A stretch of 64,000 nucleotides of DNA from Streptomyces canus (GTDB lineage: Bacteria > Actinomycetota > Actinomycetes > Streptomycetales > Streptomycetaceae), in assembly GCF_030815415.1 (NCBI RefSeq), contig NZ_JAUSWW010000001.1, positions 558,001 to 622,000 on the forward strand. The letters are read 5' to 3'. The notes under the pieces are model-generated. The model was given only the letters and a program-made list of their open reading frames with translations, made no database searches and had not been told where the DNA came from. Numbering within the stretch: the first letter of the stretch is position 1; each line of letters opens with the position of its first letter. Positions 51,998 through 60,704 of the stretch are shown here, piece after piece. A program made the translations under genes and the position numbers.

Positions 51998-52047
51998 GCA
52001 TTCCTCAGGCGCATGGATCCCATGCAATCCAGTAGCTGGTGGAATGC
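51998..52047. promoter_or_regulatory. Nested dyads between the LysR and M20 peptidase genes
   Basis: GCATTCC (51998-52004) is complementary to GGAATGC (52041-52047), and inside it GCATGG-ATC-CCATGC (52011-52025) forms a second dyad. Arrangement and position fit a LysR operator controlling the divergent promoters. Confidence 0.5.
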
Positions 52048-52177
52048 CATGCCTCGCCCTAACGTCGTTCACGCGGCGGTGCTTTGAGGGGGACGAGCGC
52101 CGCCGCTCTCCAATGACCCACGAGATCCGAGGGAGAAGTATGTTGGTGCGAAAGGGAGTTGAGATGGGGCGGGACCG

Positions 52178-53314
52178 ATGACCCGCGGGGCCGCGCTCGC
52201 GTTGCCGGCGATCCTGGCCGATCTGAAGGACCTCGTACTCTGCGAGTCCTTCTCCGCGGATCACGCGGCAGTGGCGCGCAGCGCCGAGGTGGTCGGCGCC
52301 CTGGGGGCCAGGCTGTTGGGGGCCGGGCCGGAGGTGATCGTGATCGACGGTGTGACCCACCTGCGGTGGAGCTTCGGCACTCCGCGGGTCCTGCTGGTGG
52401 GACACCACGACACGGTGTGGTCCATGGGCTCGCTGCAGAACCACCCCTGGTCGGTGGCCGACGGGATCGCCCGCGGCCCCGGGGTCCTGGACATGAAGGC
52501 GGGCCTGGTGCAGATGTTCCACGCGCTGGCCTCCCTGCCCTCCCCGGAGGGGGTGTGCGTGGTGATCAACGGGGACGAGGAAGTCGGCTCCGCGACCTCC
52601 CGGCAGCTGATCGAGGAATCCGTGCGGGGGTGCGCGGCCGCCTTGGTGCTGGAGGCGTCCGCGGACGAGGACGGCGCGCTCAAGACCGCCCGCAAGGGCA
52701 CTTCGCGGTACGAGGTCGTCGTGCACGGCCGTGCCGCACACGCGGGCTTGGAACCGCACAAGGGGGTCAACGCCGCTATCGAGGCCGCTCACCAGGTCCT
52801 GGCCGTCGCCGACCTCGCAGGCTCAATGGGCGCCACCGAAGCCCCCTGCCCCGCCCTGGGGGCGCCGACCATCACGCCCACCCTGCTGACGGCCGGCACC
52901 ACTCTCAACACAGTGCCCGGGCTGGCGAAGGTGTCGGTGGATGTGCGCGTGCCGACCCTGGCGGCGCAAGACCGGATAGACACGTTCATGCGGGGGCTCG
53001 TCGCCCGGCTGCCCGGAGCCCGACTGGAGGTACTGGGCGGCAGGAGAAGGCCGCCGATGGAACCGGAGTCCTCCGCCGAACTGTTCGCCCTCGCCTCCCG
53101 AATCGCCGCGGAATTGGGCCAGGAACCACTGCGGGGGATCGCCGTCGGCGGCGCCTCGGACGGCAACTACACCGCGGCGGCTGGCTGTCCAACGCTGGAC
53201 GGCCTGGGCGCCGTAGGCGGTGGCGCGCACGCGGACACCGAGTACGTCGAGATCGCCCAGATGATCCCCCGCGCTCGTCTGCTCGCTCGACTCATTGACC
53301 ACGTGACCAGCTGA
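52178..53314 (+). CDS. M20 family metallopeptidase (carboxypeptidase G2-like)
   Basis: 378 aa. Two-zinc M20 signatures: LLVGHHDTVW (first His and Asp), GPGVLDMKAGL (bridging Asp), VVINGDEEVGS (catalytic and metal Glu pair) and GGGAHADTEYV (distal His). The dimerisation/lid domain is inserted at ~165-280 (RYEVVVHGRAAHAGLEPHKG). There is no signal peptide, so it acts in the cytoplasm. Members release glutamate or other amino acids from N-acyl or peptide substrates. The ATG at 52178 has GGGGCGGGA upstream. It is divergent from a LysR regulator that probably controls it. Confidence 0.93.
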   Translation: MTRGAALALPAILADLKDLVLCESFSADHAAVARSAEVVGALGARLLGAGPEVIVIDGVTHLRWSFGTPRVLLVGHHDTVWSMGSLQNHPWSVADGIARGPGVLDMKAGLVQMFHALASLPSPEGVCVVINGDEEVGSATSRQLIEESVRGCAAALVLEASADEDGALKTARKGTSRYEVVVHGRAAHAGLEPHKGVNAAIEAAHQVLAVADLAGSMGATEAPCPALGAPTITPTLLTAGTTLNTVPGLAKVSVDVRVPTLAAQDRIDTFMRGLVARLPGARLEVLGGRRRPPMEPESSAELFALASRIAAELGQEPLRGIAVGGASDGNYTAAAGCPTLDGLGAVGGGAHADTEYVEIAQMIPRARLLARLIDHVTS

Positions 53315-53360
53315 AGCGGCCTTGACGAGTGTCGCTCCGAAACGAAACCGAGGCCCCTGT

Positions 53361-54161
53361 ATGAGCGTGCCGGGTTCCCCGACCCCTGAAGTCGCCCAAC
53401 TGGCTTCCCGTAGAGGCTTCGGCCGACTCGAGCACACCTTCCTGCCGAGGAAGGACGTCAACGTGCAGGAGAAGTACCGGGGACTGTTCATCGCCGCTTC
53501 CCTGACCGGCATCGCCTCCCTGGCGACCGGAGGCATCCTGTTGTGGGTCTGCATAAGCTGGTGGGTGGGGTGGTACCCCCTGTTCTTCTCCGCGCTGAGC
53601 ACAGGTGCCCTGCTCAACAGCCCCAACTTCCGGAAGAAACTCGGCAGTCAACGCCTGCACCTCTTCGAGAGGGGTCTGCTCGTGGATAAGGGCACCGGGA
53701 AGTTGTTCGCGGTTCGCTGGGACCAGGCGGTCCATTACCAGGAAACCGTCCAGGAAGTGATCATCTACAAGGGCACGAAGACCCCTCTCAACACCACGCA
53801 CACCTCCACCCTGGTAGCGCCCAACGGCACCAGAGCGCAGATCTCGTCCCGCTTCGCCGACTTCGGGACCTGGCTGCCCCTGATCTCCGAGGCCGTCGCC
53901 CGCGCCCAGGCCCAGAAGGTGTGGGAGGCGGTCCATGAGGGTCACAAGGTGAGCCACGGCCCGTTCAGCGTGGACGCCGCCGGTATCTCCACCGAACGCG
54001 AAGGGGTCCTGCCCTGGTCGGCCGTCGCAACGATCGATGTGGGCGGGGGCTTCGTGGCCGTCCGGCAGCACGGACAGCCCAAGGCCTGGGCGCTCGCCAA
54101 GGTCGAGACCGTGCCGAACCTCCTCGTCTTCCTGACCGTCACCTCGAACCTCTACGGGTGA
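53361..54161 (+). CDS. DUF6585-like membrane-associated protein
   Basis: 266 aa. Two hydrophobic segments at ~45-85 (GLFIAASLTGIASLATGGIL, LWVCISWWVGWYPLFFSAL) are followed by a PH-like globular domain: LHLFERGLLVDKGTGKLFAV, RWDQAVHYQETVQEVII and VLPWSAVATIDVGGGFVAVR. This matches my recollection of the DUF6585 family; no function is known. The ATG at 53361 is the second in frame. It ends 65 bp before an IS3 element, and its stop overlaps the stop of the minus-strand gene that the IS splits. Confidence 0.8.
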   Translation: MSVPGSPTPEVAQLASRRGFGRLEHTFLPRKDVNVQEKYRGLFIAASLTGIASLATGGILLWVCISWWVGWYPLFFSALSTGALLNSPNFRKKLGSQRLHLFERGLLVDKGTGKLFAVRWDQAVHYQETVQEVIIYKGTKTPLNTTHTSTLVAPNGTRAQISSRFADFGTWLPLISEAVARAQAQKVWEAVHEGHKVSHGPFSVDAAGISTEREGVLPWSAVATIDVGGGFVAVRQHGQPKAWALAKVETVPNLLVFLTVTSNLYG

Positions 54162-54292
54162 CGCGCACGCTCGCGCAGGAACGGCTGGGCGAAGACCGCC
54201 GTAACCTCCTGGTCGAAGTCGCCGTTGAGGGGCCCCGAAGTTTCCGGACAGGCATCCAATAGGGTTGTCCTGAACAAGGAAACGAGGAAGAA

Positions 54293-54583
54293 GTGGCGCC
54301 ACCCAGTAAGTACTCGCCGGAGTTCCGCGAGGAAGCCGTCCAGATCGCGTTGAGGTCAAGCAAGACGATCTCCGAAGTCGCCCGGGAGCTTGACCTGAAC
54401 TCGGAAACGCTACGCGGCTGGGTGAAGAAGCATCAGAAGCAGCGGGAACCGGCTCCCGATGCAGAGCTTTCGGTGAACGAGCGGGCGCGTCTGAAGGAAC
54501 TTGAACGACGCAACCGCGAGCTGGAGATGGAAAATTCCTTCCTGAAAAAAGCCGCAGCGTACTTCGCGAAGGATCCCCGGTAG
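54293..54583 (+). CDS. IS3 orfA
   Basis: 96 aa. KYSPEFREEAVQIALRSSKT and ISEVARELDLNSETLRGWVK form the HTH that binds the element ends. A leucine-zipper-like helix (NERARLKELERRNRELEMEN, then SFLKKAAAYFAK) mediates oligomerisation. It ends at 54583, overlapping the orfB frame, which lies at -1. An A6G run at 54545-54551 (GAAAAAAG) is the likely slippage site producing the OrfAB transposase. Confidence 0.93.
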   Translation: MAPPSKYSPEFREEAVQIALRSSKTISEVARELDLNSETLRGWVKKHQKQREPAPDAELSVNERARLKELERRNRELEMENSFLKKAAAYFAKDPR

Positions 54584-55473
54584 CAAGCAAGTACGAGTTC
54601 ATCGACGAGATGCGGCTCGACACCGAGGAGTACGCATACAGCGTCGAGTTCATGTGCGGCCGGCTCGGCGTATCCAGATCCGGCTACTACGACTGGCGCT
54701 CCCGCCCCGAATCCGCGACGGCCCAGCGGCGAGAAGAACTGAAACTGCTCGTAGAGAAAGCCTTCGACGTGTCCGACAGCACCTATGGTCACCGGCGCAT
54801 CCAGGCCCAGCTGGACCGCTGGGGAGTGACCGCGGGCATGGAGCTCATCCGCCGCATCATGCGCGAACTGGGCCTGGTGCCCTGCCAGCCGCGGCCGAAG
54901 AGGTTCAACCTCACCCAGGCCGCGGCCGGCCAGGTACCGGACCTGGTCGGCCGCGACTTCACTGCAGATACGCCCGGCGAAAAGCTCGTCGGTGACATCA
55001 CTTACATCGCGACCGGGGAAGGCTGGCTGTACCTCGCAACGGTCATCGACTGCTGCACGAAGGAAGTCATCGGTTACGCCATGGACGACCACTACCAAAC
55101 CCCGCTGATATCCAGGGCGATCCGCAACGCGGCACGTAATAGGAACCTCTCGGACGGCGCGATATTTCACTCCGACCGCGGAAGCAACTACATGTCGGCT
55201 GATTTCGGGAAGACGCTCGATCGGTTCGGGCTTCGCAGATCTTCCGGTCGCACCGGGATCTGTTTCGACAATGCCATGGCCGAATCGTTTTTCGGCGCCC
55301 TGAAGAACGAGCGCGTATCAAGGGTGACTTACCTGACCCGCGAGGCCGCCCGGCAGGACATCACTCGCTACATCGAATTCTGGTACAATCGCAAACGCCT
55401 CCACTCGGCTGTGGGTTACCGCCCTCCACGCGAAGTCCACGCCGAGTACGAGAAGTTGCGAATCGCCGCGTGA
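54547..55473 (+). CDS. IS3 orfB, DDE transposase made by -1 frameshift
   Basis: Reading continues in the -1 frame from the A-rich slip site: SRSVLREGSPVASKYEFIDE then MRLDTEEYAYSVEFMCGRLG. The first in-frame ATG is at 54610. HTH_21-type GVSRSGYYDWRSRP is followed by the integrase core: Asp in KLVGDITYIATGEGWLYLAT, Asp in AIFHSDRGSNYMS and Glu in NAMAESFFGALKNE, and the end YNRKRLHSAVGYRPPREV. All three catalytic acids are present. It moves the element together with the OrfA part. Confidence 0.93.
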   Translation, partial: KSRSVLREGSPVASKYEFIDEMRLDTEEYAYSVEFMCGRLGVSRSGYYDWRSRPESATAQRREELKLLVEKAFDVSDSTYGHRRIQAQLDRWGVTAGMELIRRIMRELGLVPCQPRPKRFNLTQAAAGQVPDLVGRDFTADTPGEKLVGDITYIATGEGWLYLATVIDCCTKEVIGYAMDDHYQTPLISRAIRNAARNRNLSDGAIFHSDRGSNYMSADFGKTLDRFGLRRSSGRTGICFDNAMAESFFGALKNERVSRVTYLTREAARQDITRYIEFWYNRKRLHSAVGYRPPREVHAEYEKLRIAA

Positions 55474-55749
55474 AATAGACGGTCAGACGTCTGTCCGGAA
55501 AACGCGAGGCCCCTCACCGTAGAGCAGGCACGGCAGCTCAAGCCGTGGCTCGTAGACGGCATGTTCGCGCATGGTGACGGAGTCCCACCTTCGATTGGCG
55601 GTCGGCAGAGCTGAGGTTGCGGGACATCTCGCGGCCCAAGTCCGCCGCCACGCCGCTGAGCAGGGGTACACGTTCGCCGGACCTGCGGTCGTTCACCTTG
55701 CGCAGACCGGTGACGCCGACGTCGGTCACTTCCGTGTCCGAAGCCGCAT

Positions 55750-55850
55750 CGCCCCCTTCACGTCGTAGCAGCGGACCTCGTACAGGCGGTAGTTGCCGGC
55801 GAACCGGTAGGGCAGGGCGAGCGACTGGGCCAGCATGCACACCCCGATTT
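55750..55850 (-). pseudogene. Rhs-core fragment (YRFAGNY...RCYD)
   Basis: The minus strand reads LAQSLALPYRFAGNYRLYEV then RCYDVKGAMR, a shortened form of the YRFAGxYxDxxTGLYxxxARYYD junction of Rhs/YD-repeat proteins. It is a separate, second copy of the motif found in the larger Rhs remnant at 56062-56700. No complete frame surrounds it. Confidence 0.6.
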
Positions 55851-56061
55851 CCGAGCCCGCGCCGCCCTTCGCCCTGGTGTCGGACCTGTCCGGGGCTGAT
55901 CAGCGCCAGGCGGCACCGTGGTGGTGGGGTCGCTGGCCCAGGAGCCGTCACCGTGAGACGGCCCAGAGCCAGGAGGTATACCAACTCTCCATCAGGGCCA
56001 GGGCGCCGCCGGATAGTGCCGTGTGTCAGGTGCGCCCATCAGCCTGCCCCATTCGAGCGGT

Positions 56062-56700
56062 TCAGCCAGGCTGGTTTTTCTTGATGTTTCCGATGTAGAG
56101 GTAGGTACCATCCAACGGTCGGCATGTGCACTCCTTTGGTAGGGGGCTGACCGCGGTGGAGGCGATCTGCCCCACACTCCACGAGATGGCGTAGCAGCCG
56201 GCTGCGGCTCCCAGCGTCGCGGACGCGGATGCGCCGCAGGCCTCCGGCCAGGCCGCTGGCCACCACGTCGGCGACATCGCCCCACAGGGCCCTGGCGTCT
56301 CTCTGGCACAGAGCACGGCACCCGTCACGAAGTCCCCGGCCGAGCCCAGAGTGCCCGCTTTGGAGGTAGGGGTTTTCCTTCAGGCCGGAGGGGTCGGGCT
56401 GAGTGGAGCGACCGTGACGTCGTAGTTGCGGGCCTTCAGGTGCTACAGGCCGGTGGGCTCCTGGTAATTTCCGGCGAATCGGAAGGGCTGGGCGACCGGC
56501 TCAGATGACTGGGCCAGAATGCGCACACCACGGGGCTGTAGCCGTAGGTGTCGACCTTGTTGCCGTCCGCGGCGGCGAGACCGACCACGCTGCCGATCGC
56601 GTCGGTGACGTAGAAATACGTTTTGCCCCCGGTCGTCATGGAGTTCAAGGTGCCCCCGGGCTCGCGGTTGAAGCCTCTGTCCACGTCGGCCGTGGTCTTG
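56062..56700 (-). pseudogene. Rhs-family protein C-terminus with toxin-like tail, multiply broken
   Basis: On the minus strand: GGKTYFYVTDAIGSVVGLAA, then DTYGYSP, and FRFAGNYQEPTGL-stop-HLKARNYD (TAG in place of the usual Tyr). A frame change gives DPSGLKENPYLQSGHSG and CQRDARALWGDVADVVASGL, and another frame change gives ASATLGAAAGCYAISWSVGQ up to RPLDGTYLYIGNIKKNQPG-stop. This matches the order of an Rhs core, the DPSGxxxNPYLY junction and a variable C-terminal tail. At least one nonsense change and two indels destroy it. No immunity gene is visible. Confidence 0.75.
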
Positions 56701-56759
56701 GCTGAGAGGCCGAGAGGAGCGTTGCGGAAGAGGGTGTCGCCAAGGCGGATACGTTTAGA

Positions 56760-57770
56760 TCAGGGCTGCTCGTCGTCTGCCCTGGCCGGGTGGTTGCCGG
56801 GGCCGTTGCCGTACCCGGTCAGAGGGGTCGGGGAGAGATCGGTGGGTTCCTCACCGACCTCCAGCAGCGTGTTCGCGGCGCCCACAATCAGTGGGTCGGG
56901 CTTGCCCACGGCCGGGTAATCCTTGGTGGGATAGTCGCAACGGTCGAGGAGGCTGCGCATCGCTTCGAGCCTGCCGCGCCGTTTGTCGTTGTTCTTCACC
57001 ACGGTCCACGGGGCGTGTGGAGTGTCTGTCGCCCGGAACATGTCGACCTTGGCCGCGGTGTACTCGTCCCACAGGTCGAGCGAGACGAGATCCGTGGGGG
57101 AAAGCTTCCAGCGGCGTACGGGGTCGACCGTGCGAATCGCGAAACGGGTGCGCTGCTCGGCCTGGGACACCGAGAACCAGAACTTCACCAACAGGATGCC
57201 GTCCCTGGTCAGCATCTCCTCGAACAACGGGGCCTGCTCCAGGAAGGTGCGGTACTCCGCCTCGGTACAAAAGCCCATCACCCGCTCGACGCCGGCCCGG
57301 TTGTACCAGGAGCGGTCGAAGAAGACGATCTCACCGCGGGACGGCAGGTGTGCCACATAGCGCTGGAAGTACCACTGACCCGCTTCCCGCTCGGTCGGCT
57401 TCTCCAGCGCCACGACGCGGGCGCCTCGCGGGTTGAGCCGCTCGGTGAACCGCTTGATCGTGCCACCTTTGCCGGCCGCGTCACGGCCCTCACAGAGCAC
57501 GACCACCCGCTGACCGGTCTCCTTCACCCAGCGCTGCATCTTCAGCAGCTCGACCTGCAGAACGCGCTTGGTCCTCTCGTACTCGGACCGCTTCACCTTC
57601 CGGTCGTACGGGTAATTCTCCAGCCACGTGTCCACCACACTTCCGTCCGCGTCCAGGAGGATCGGTTTCTCCGGCCGGCGTTCGTCCACACGGAGGCCGT
57701 CGAGCAGGTCCGCCTCGACCGGGGCCCCGTCGTCCTCGTACGGCCGGGCCTCGTCGTCGTGCTCCGACAT
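56760..57770 (-). CDS. ppk2: Polyphosphate kinase 2 (PPK2)
   Basis: 336 aa from the ATG at 57770 (AGGAGA upstream; an extension to 57818 is less likely). Walker A LCEGRDAAGKGGTIKRFTER (~100) and Walker B IVFFDRSWYNRAGVERVMGF (~185) with the lid residues (KFWFSVSQAEQRTRFAIR) are diagnostic of PPK2 class I. It transfers phosphate between polyphosphate and nucleotides, usually to make GTP or ATP in the reverse direction. The C-terminal ~40 aa (PTDLSPTPLTGYGNGPGN) is variable. It lies in a block with a DevS-like kinase and is probably stress- or hypoxia-induced. Confidence 0.94.
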   Translation of the reverse strand: MSEHDDEARPYEDDGAPVEADLLDGLRVDERRPEKPILLDADGSVVDTWLENYPYDRKVKRSEYERTKRVLQVELLKMQRWVKETGQRVVVLCEGRDAAGKGGTIKRFTERLNPRGARVVALEKPTEREAGQWYFQRYVAHLPSRGEIVFFDRSWYNRAGVERVMGFCTEAEYRTFLEQAPLFEEMLTRDGILLVKFWFSVSQAEQRTRFAIRTVDPVRRWKLSPTDLVSLDLWDEYTAAKVDMFRATDTPHAPWTVVKNNDKRRGRLEAMRSLLDRCDYPTKDYPAVGKPDPLIVGAANTLLEVGEEPTDLSPTPLTGYGNGPGNHPARADDEQP

Positions 57771-57888
57771 CACCAATCTCCTGATCACCCTCATGCGCCG
57801 ACGCGGACGTGCCCGCACGAGACCGGGGCCCTCCCCGCCTCCGACCGGTACCGCCGCCGGACGACCGCCGCCAAGGACAGCACCCCTC

Positions 57889-58131
57889 TCAGAACGGAAG
57901 GCGGCCTCGCGCCCGTCGGCCGGCGGAACCGCTGCGACCGACCGCGCGGGAGCTGGAGCTGAAGGGTTTGCTCAGCAGCCGCCCCAGGCCCCCGGGCGCC
58001 TTGGATCCGGCCCGCGAGCCAGCCCCGAGACCACGCTGGGCACCGTTCTGCGGATGCCGGGAAAGACGCGGCACGAGGAAGGCGAGCACGGCCAGGAGGA
58101 CACATACGGCGATGACAACGGCGATGACCAT
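57889..58131 (-). CDS. DUF6411-like small membrane protein
   Basis: 80 aa. The N-terminal helix MVIAVVIAVCVLLAVLAFLV crosses the membrane. The rest is basic and Ser/Gly-rich (PRLSRHPQNGAQRGLGAGSR, KPFSSSSRAVGRSGSAGRRA). From memory it matches the DUF6411 family, which is often found in Streptomyces; no function is known. GGGAG precedes the ATG at 58131. It precedes PPK2 on the same strand by about 120 bp. Confidence 0.85.
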   Translation of the reverse strand: MVIAVVIAVCVLLAVLAFLVPRLSRHPQNGAQRGLGAGSRAGSKAPGGLGRLLSKPFSSSSRAVGRSGSAGRRARGRLPF

Positions 58132-58566
58132 GAAAGGCTCCCGGGTTCGCTGGTACGTTCGCTTTTCTCCACTTCTGCTGGACCGCGTGCCCCGTCTACC
58201 CGCAGTCACGCTGGATTCGAGCGACCCATCCGGTGCGTGTCCAGCAGGTCCGGCATTCGGCACCCATGGCATCGCTCACCGCCGCTCAGTCGCGTCACGG
58301 CGATCCTGGCGACAACCCGACGGGGCTCAATCGCCGGACGTCTGCCCCCGGCGCGGCAGCTGGGGTGACCTCGCGGCCGCGGCCTCCGCCCTCGCTCACT
58401 GCAGCGGCAGCCTGCTTCTCGGCCTCGTCGGCGGCCGCCGCGCCGTCGAGTGAAGCCGACGAGCCTGTATTGAGCTCTGGAACCCGGTTTTCGTCCGACG
58501 TGTCGTCGCCGGTGGGTGCCTCCGCGGGTTGCACGGGTGGGGCAGGGCCGACTGTCGATCGGTCAG
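58132..58566. other. Interval without a supported gene
   Basis: A minus-strand frame at 58295-58612 has a Gly/Glu/Ala-rich translation (ASLDGAAAADEAEKQAAAAV) and overlaps the end of the histidine kinase gene by 46 bp. It could be a small disordered protein but lacks a ribosome site. I see no hairpin or RNA gene. Confidence 0.4.
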
Positions 58567-60312
58567 TCAGCCTCCGTCCGCGGCACCTTCCACGCTCACG
58601 GGGACCCGCCACACCAGCCGGGCGCCGCCGCCCTCCGGCCGTTCGTCGAGTGTCAGCGTTCCGCCGAGGGTGACGGCCCGCTCCTCGATGTTCTTCAGCC
58701 CGCTGCGCCCGACGTCATCCGGCACCCCGCAGCCGTCGTCCGCCACCGTGAGCGTCAACTCGCCCCTGGCGAACTGAAGCCGGACGTCCACCGCCTTTGC
58801 GCCGGAGTGCCGGGCCGCGTTACTGAGGGCCTCGCTGAGCACCGCGACCGCATGGTCGGCGATGTCGCCGGGGACATCGGTCTCGACGAGCCCCTCGATG
58901 CGCAGTGCGGGCGGGAATCCGAGTGACGTGGCCGAGGCCCTCACCGCCTCGGCCACCCGCCCGCGCAGGCCGTCGCTCTCCCGCCCGACCCCGCTGTGGG
59001 TGCGCAGTCCGAAGATCGTAGACCGAATGATCTTGATGGTGTCGTCGAGGTCGTCGACGGTGCGGGTCAGCCGCTCCATGCCCTCGGGGTGCTCCATGAA
59101 GCGCTGGGTGCTCTGCAGAGTCATGCCGGCTGCGAACAGCCGCTGGATGGCGAGATCATGGAGGTCGCGGGCGATGCGGTCACGGTCCTGGAACAGCGTG
59201 AGCTGTTCCGCGTCCCGCCGCCGCTCGGCCAGCTCCAGGGCCAGCGCCGCCTGGTCGGCGAACCCGAGCAGCGGCCCGGTGTCCACGTCGCCGAACGGCG
59301 TACCGGCCGGCACGCGCCCCAGCAGCAGCACGCCCCGCGTCTTGCCGCTGGCGCCGAGCGGCACCGCGACCACGGGTCCGAGCCCGGCCCACTGGCCTTC
59401 GTCCTCGCCCGTGCGTGCATCGTGCTCGATGTCGGCGCTGACCACCGGCGCCGCCGCACCGAGTGCCGCTCCGACGAAACCGTCCCGCGCGGACAACACC
59501 AGAGCGCTGCGTTCCTCTCGGCCCAGGCCGACCGCCAGGGCCGGCCGCAGCGTCTCCTCGCCCGGTACGTGTTCCGCGATCAGCCCCATGTCGGCGGAGA
59601 CGATCTTCCGGGCCTCGTCGACGATCAGTTCCAGGACGTCCGCGCTCGGCGCACCGGTCAGGAGCATGCTGGTGACCTTGCCGCTGGCCCGCTGCCAGCG
59701 TTCGCGCAGCATCGTCTCCTCGTACAACCGTGCGTTCTCGATGGCCACTCCGGCGGCCACCGCCAGCGTCGACAGGACCGACTCGTCCTCCACGTCGAAT
59801 TCCCTGGCACTGCGCTTCTCGGTGAGGTAGAGGTTCCCGAAGACCTTGTCACGCACCCGGATCGGTACGCCGAGGAAGGAGTGCATCGGCGGATGGTTGG
59901 CCGGGAAGCCGTACGACGCGGGATGTTCCGACAGCTCCGGCAGCCGCAGTGGTACCGGGTGCCGGATCAGCTCTCCGAGGAGCCCGTGCCCGCTGGGCAG
60001 CGCCCCGATCTCCGAATGCCCCTCTTCGCCGATGCCGACGGTCAGGAACTCGAACAGCTTCTGGTCACCGCCGATCACGCCCAGCGCTCCGTACTCGGCG
60101 TCCACCAGCACCACTGCGGCCTCGACGATACTGCGCAGCACCTGCGGCAGGTCGAGTTCCCGGCCGACCGAGAGGACGGCCTCCAGCAGGCTGTGCAGGC
60201 GGTCCCGGGTACCGCGTACCGCGTCGATGCGCACCTGCAGCTCGCCCAGCAGCTCGTCGAGCCGCAGCTTGGGCACATGTTCATCGGAACCGCCGTGTCG
60301 ATCCCCGCTCAT
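58567..60312 (-). CDS. GAF-GAF sensor histidine kinase, DevS/DosT type
   Basis: 581 aa. Two GAF domains: residues ~55-200 (DAEYGALGVIGGDQKLFEFL, SFLGVPIRVRDKVFGNLYLT) and ~225-370 (VSADMGLIAEHVPGEETLRP). In DosS/DosT the first GAF binds haem for O2/NO/CO sensing, but I cannot confirm the haem ligand here. HisKA_3 (RDRIARDLHDLAIQRLFAAG, phospho-His) and HATPase_c (LSEALSNAARHSGAKAVDVR, VADDGCGVPDD) follow. The kinase is orphan in this window; a NarL-type partner is not encoded here. It probably heads the dormancy/hypoxia response together with PPK2 and the GNAT/acyl-CoA synthetase. Confidence 0.93.
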   Translation of the reverse strand: MSGDRHGGSDEHVPKLRLDELLGELQVRIDAVRGTRDRLHSLLEAVLSVGRELDLPQVLRSIVEAAVVLVDAEYGALGVIGGDQKLFEFLTVGIGEEGHSEIGALPSGHGLLGELIRHPVPLRLPELSEHPASYGFPANHPPMHSFLGVPIRVRDKVFGNLYLTEKRSAREFDVEDESVLSTLAVAAGVAIENARLYEETMLRERWQRASGKVTSMLLTGAPSADVLELIVDEARKIVSADMGLIAEHVPGEETLRPALAVGLGREERSALVLSARDGFVGAALGAAAPVVSADIEHDARTGEDEGQWAGLGPVVAVPLGASGKTRGVLLLGRVPAGTPFGDVDTGPLLGFADQAALALELAERRRDAEQLTLFQDRDRIARDLHDLAIQRLFAAGMTLQSTQRFMEHPEGMERLTRTVDDLDDTIKIIRSTIFGLRTHSGVGRESDGLRGRVAEAVRASATSLGFPPALRIEGLVETDVPGDIADHAVAVLSEALSNAARHSGAKAVDVRLQFARGELTLTVADDGCGVPDDVGRSGLKNIEERAVTLGGTLTLDERPEGGGARLVWRVPVSVEGAADGG

Positions 60313-60704
60313 GACTACCTCCGACCGACGCAGCAGACAAGGCGGCTCGAACCCGTTCCCCTGTCTTCACCGTACTGTCCGGGGGCCTCGTCCTCCCGGT
60401 CAAACGGGCGAAGACAGGTCGGCATCCCGGCGGCGCGGACCGCTCCCTCAAGCACAGTGCCGGCTCCGGAACGGACCCCGTCGCTGCCCGCTCCCGCACG
60501 CCCGTCCGACGGCGTTTGGGTCACAGCCCGCACCTCGATCCACGCGTTCACCACGCAGACCGCGGCCGCCGTGGTTGTCCCCCTGCCGGACGACCGTGGC
60601 GCTGCCCTCGGCTGCACCGGCCACCACCCTGACCGCGCTGATCCGTGCTCGCCCGCAGGGCGTCGTACCGGCGGAGCCGACGTATACAGCGCCAAGGGGC
60701 GCGC
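60313..60704. other. Intergenic region upstream of the DevS-like kinase
   Basis: No frame with coding character is present. A GC-rich stretch CCGGGGGCCTCGTCCTCCCG at 60379-60398 loosely resembles a symmetric DevR/OsdR-type box but is not convincing. No RNA gene is seen. Confidence 0.4.

Larger units (their letters stand above)
54227..55516 (+). mobile_element. Complete IS3-family element with TIRs and CCGT duplication
   Basis: A 1290-bp element. The left end TGAGGGGCCCCGAAGTTTCC and the inverted right end TGAGGGGCCTCGCGTTTTCC are imperfect ~25-bp terminal repeats, both followed by GGACA. CCGT directly flanks both sides (54223-54226 and 55517-55520), consistent with the 3-4 bp duplications of IS3. 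It encodes orfA and orfB with a frameshift site between them, and both frames are open. It appears intact and relatively recent. Confidence 0.92.
54152..55572 (-). pseudogene. Minus-strand gene split by the IS3 insertion
   Basis: Removing the IS and one CCGT copy joins the two flanks into one minus-strand frame: ...REHAVYEPRLELPCLLYG, then DFDQEVTAVFAQPFLRERAR-HP-stop (TAG at 54152-54154). Further upstream, in a neighbouring frame (55573-55780), lies KVNDRRSGERVPLLSGVAAD and LGREMSRNLSSADRQSKVGL, which may be the N-terminal part after a frameshift. No family is recognised. The gene was inactivated at least by the transposon. Its 3' end overlaps the DUF6585-like gene tail to tail. Confidence 0.6.

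Noticed and set aside
60379..60398. Possible DevR/OsdR-like box CCGGGGGCCTCGTCCTCCCG
   Set aside because: Symmetry is poor and the match to the consensus is weak; it is not strong enough to call a regulatory site.
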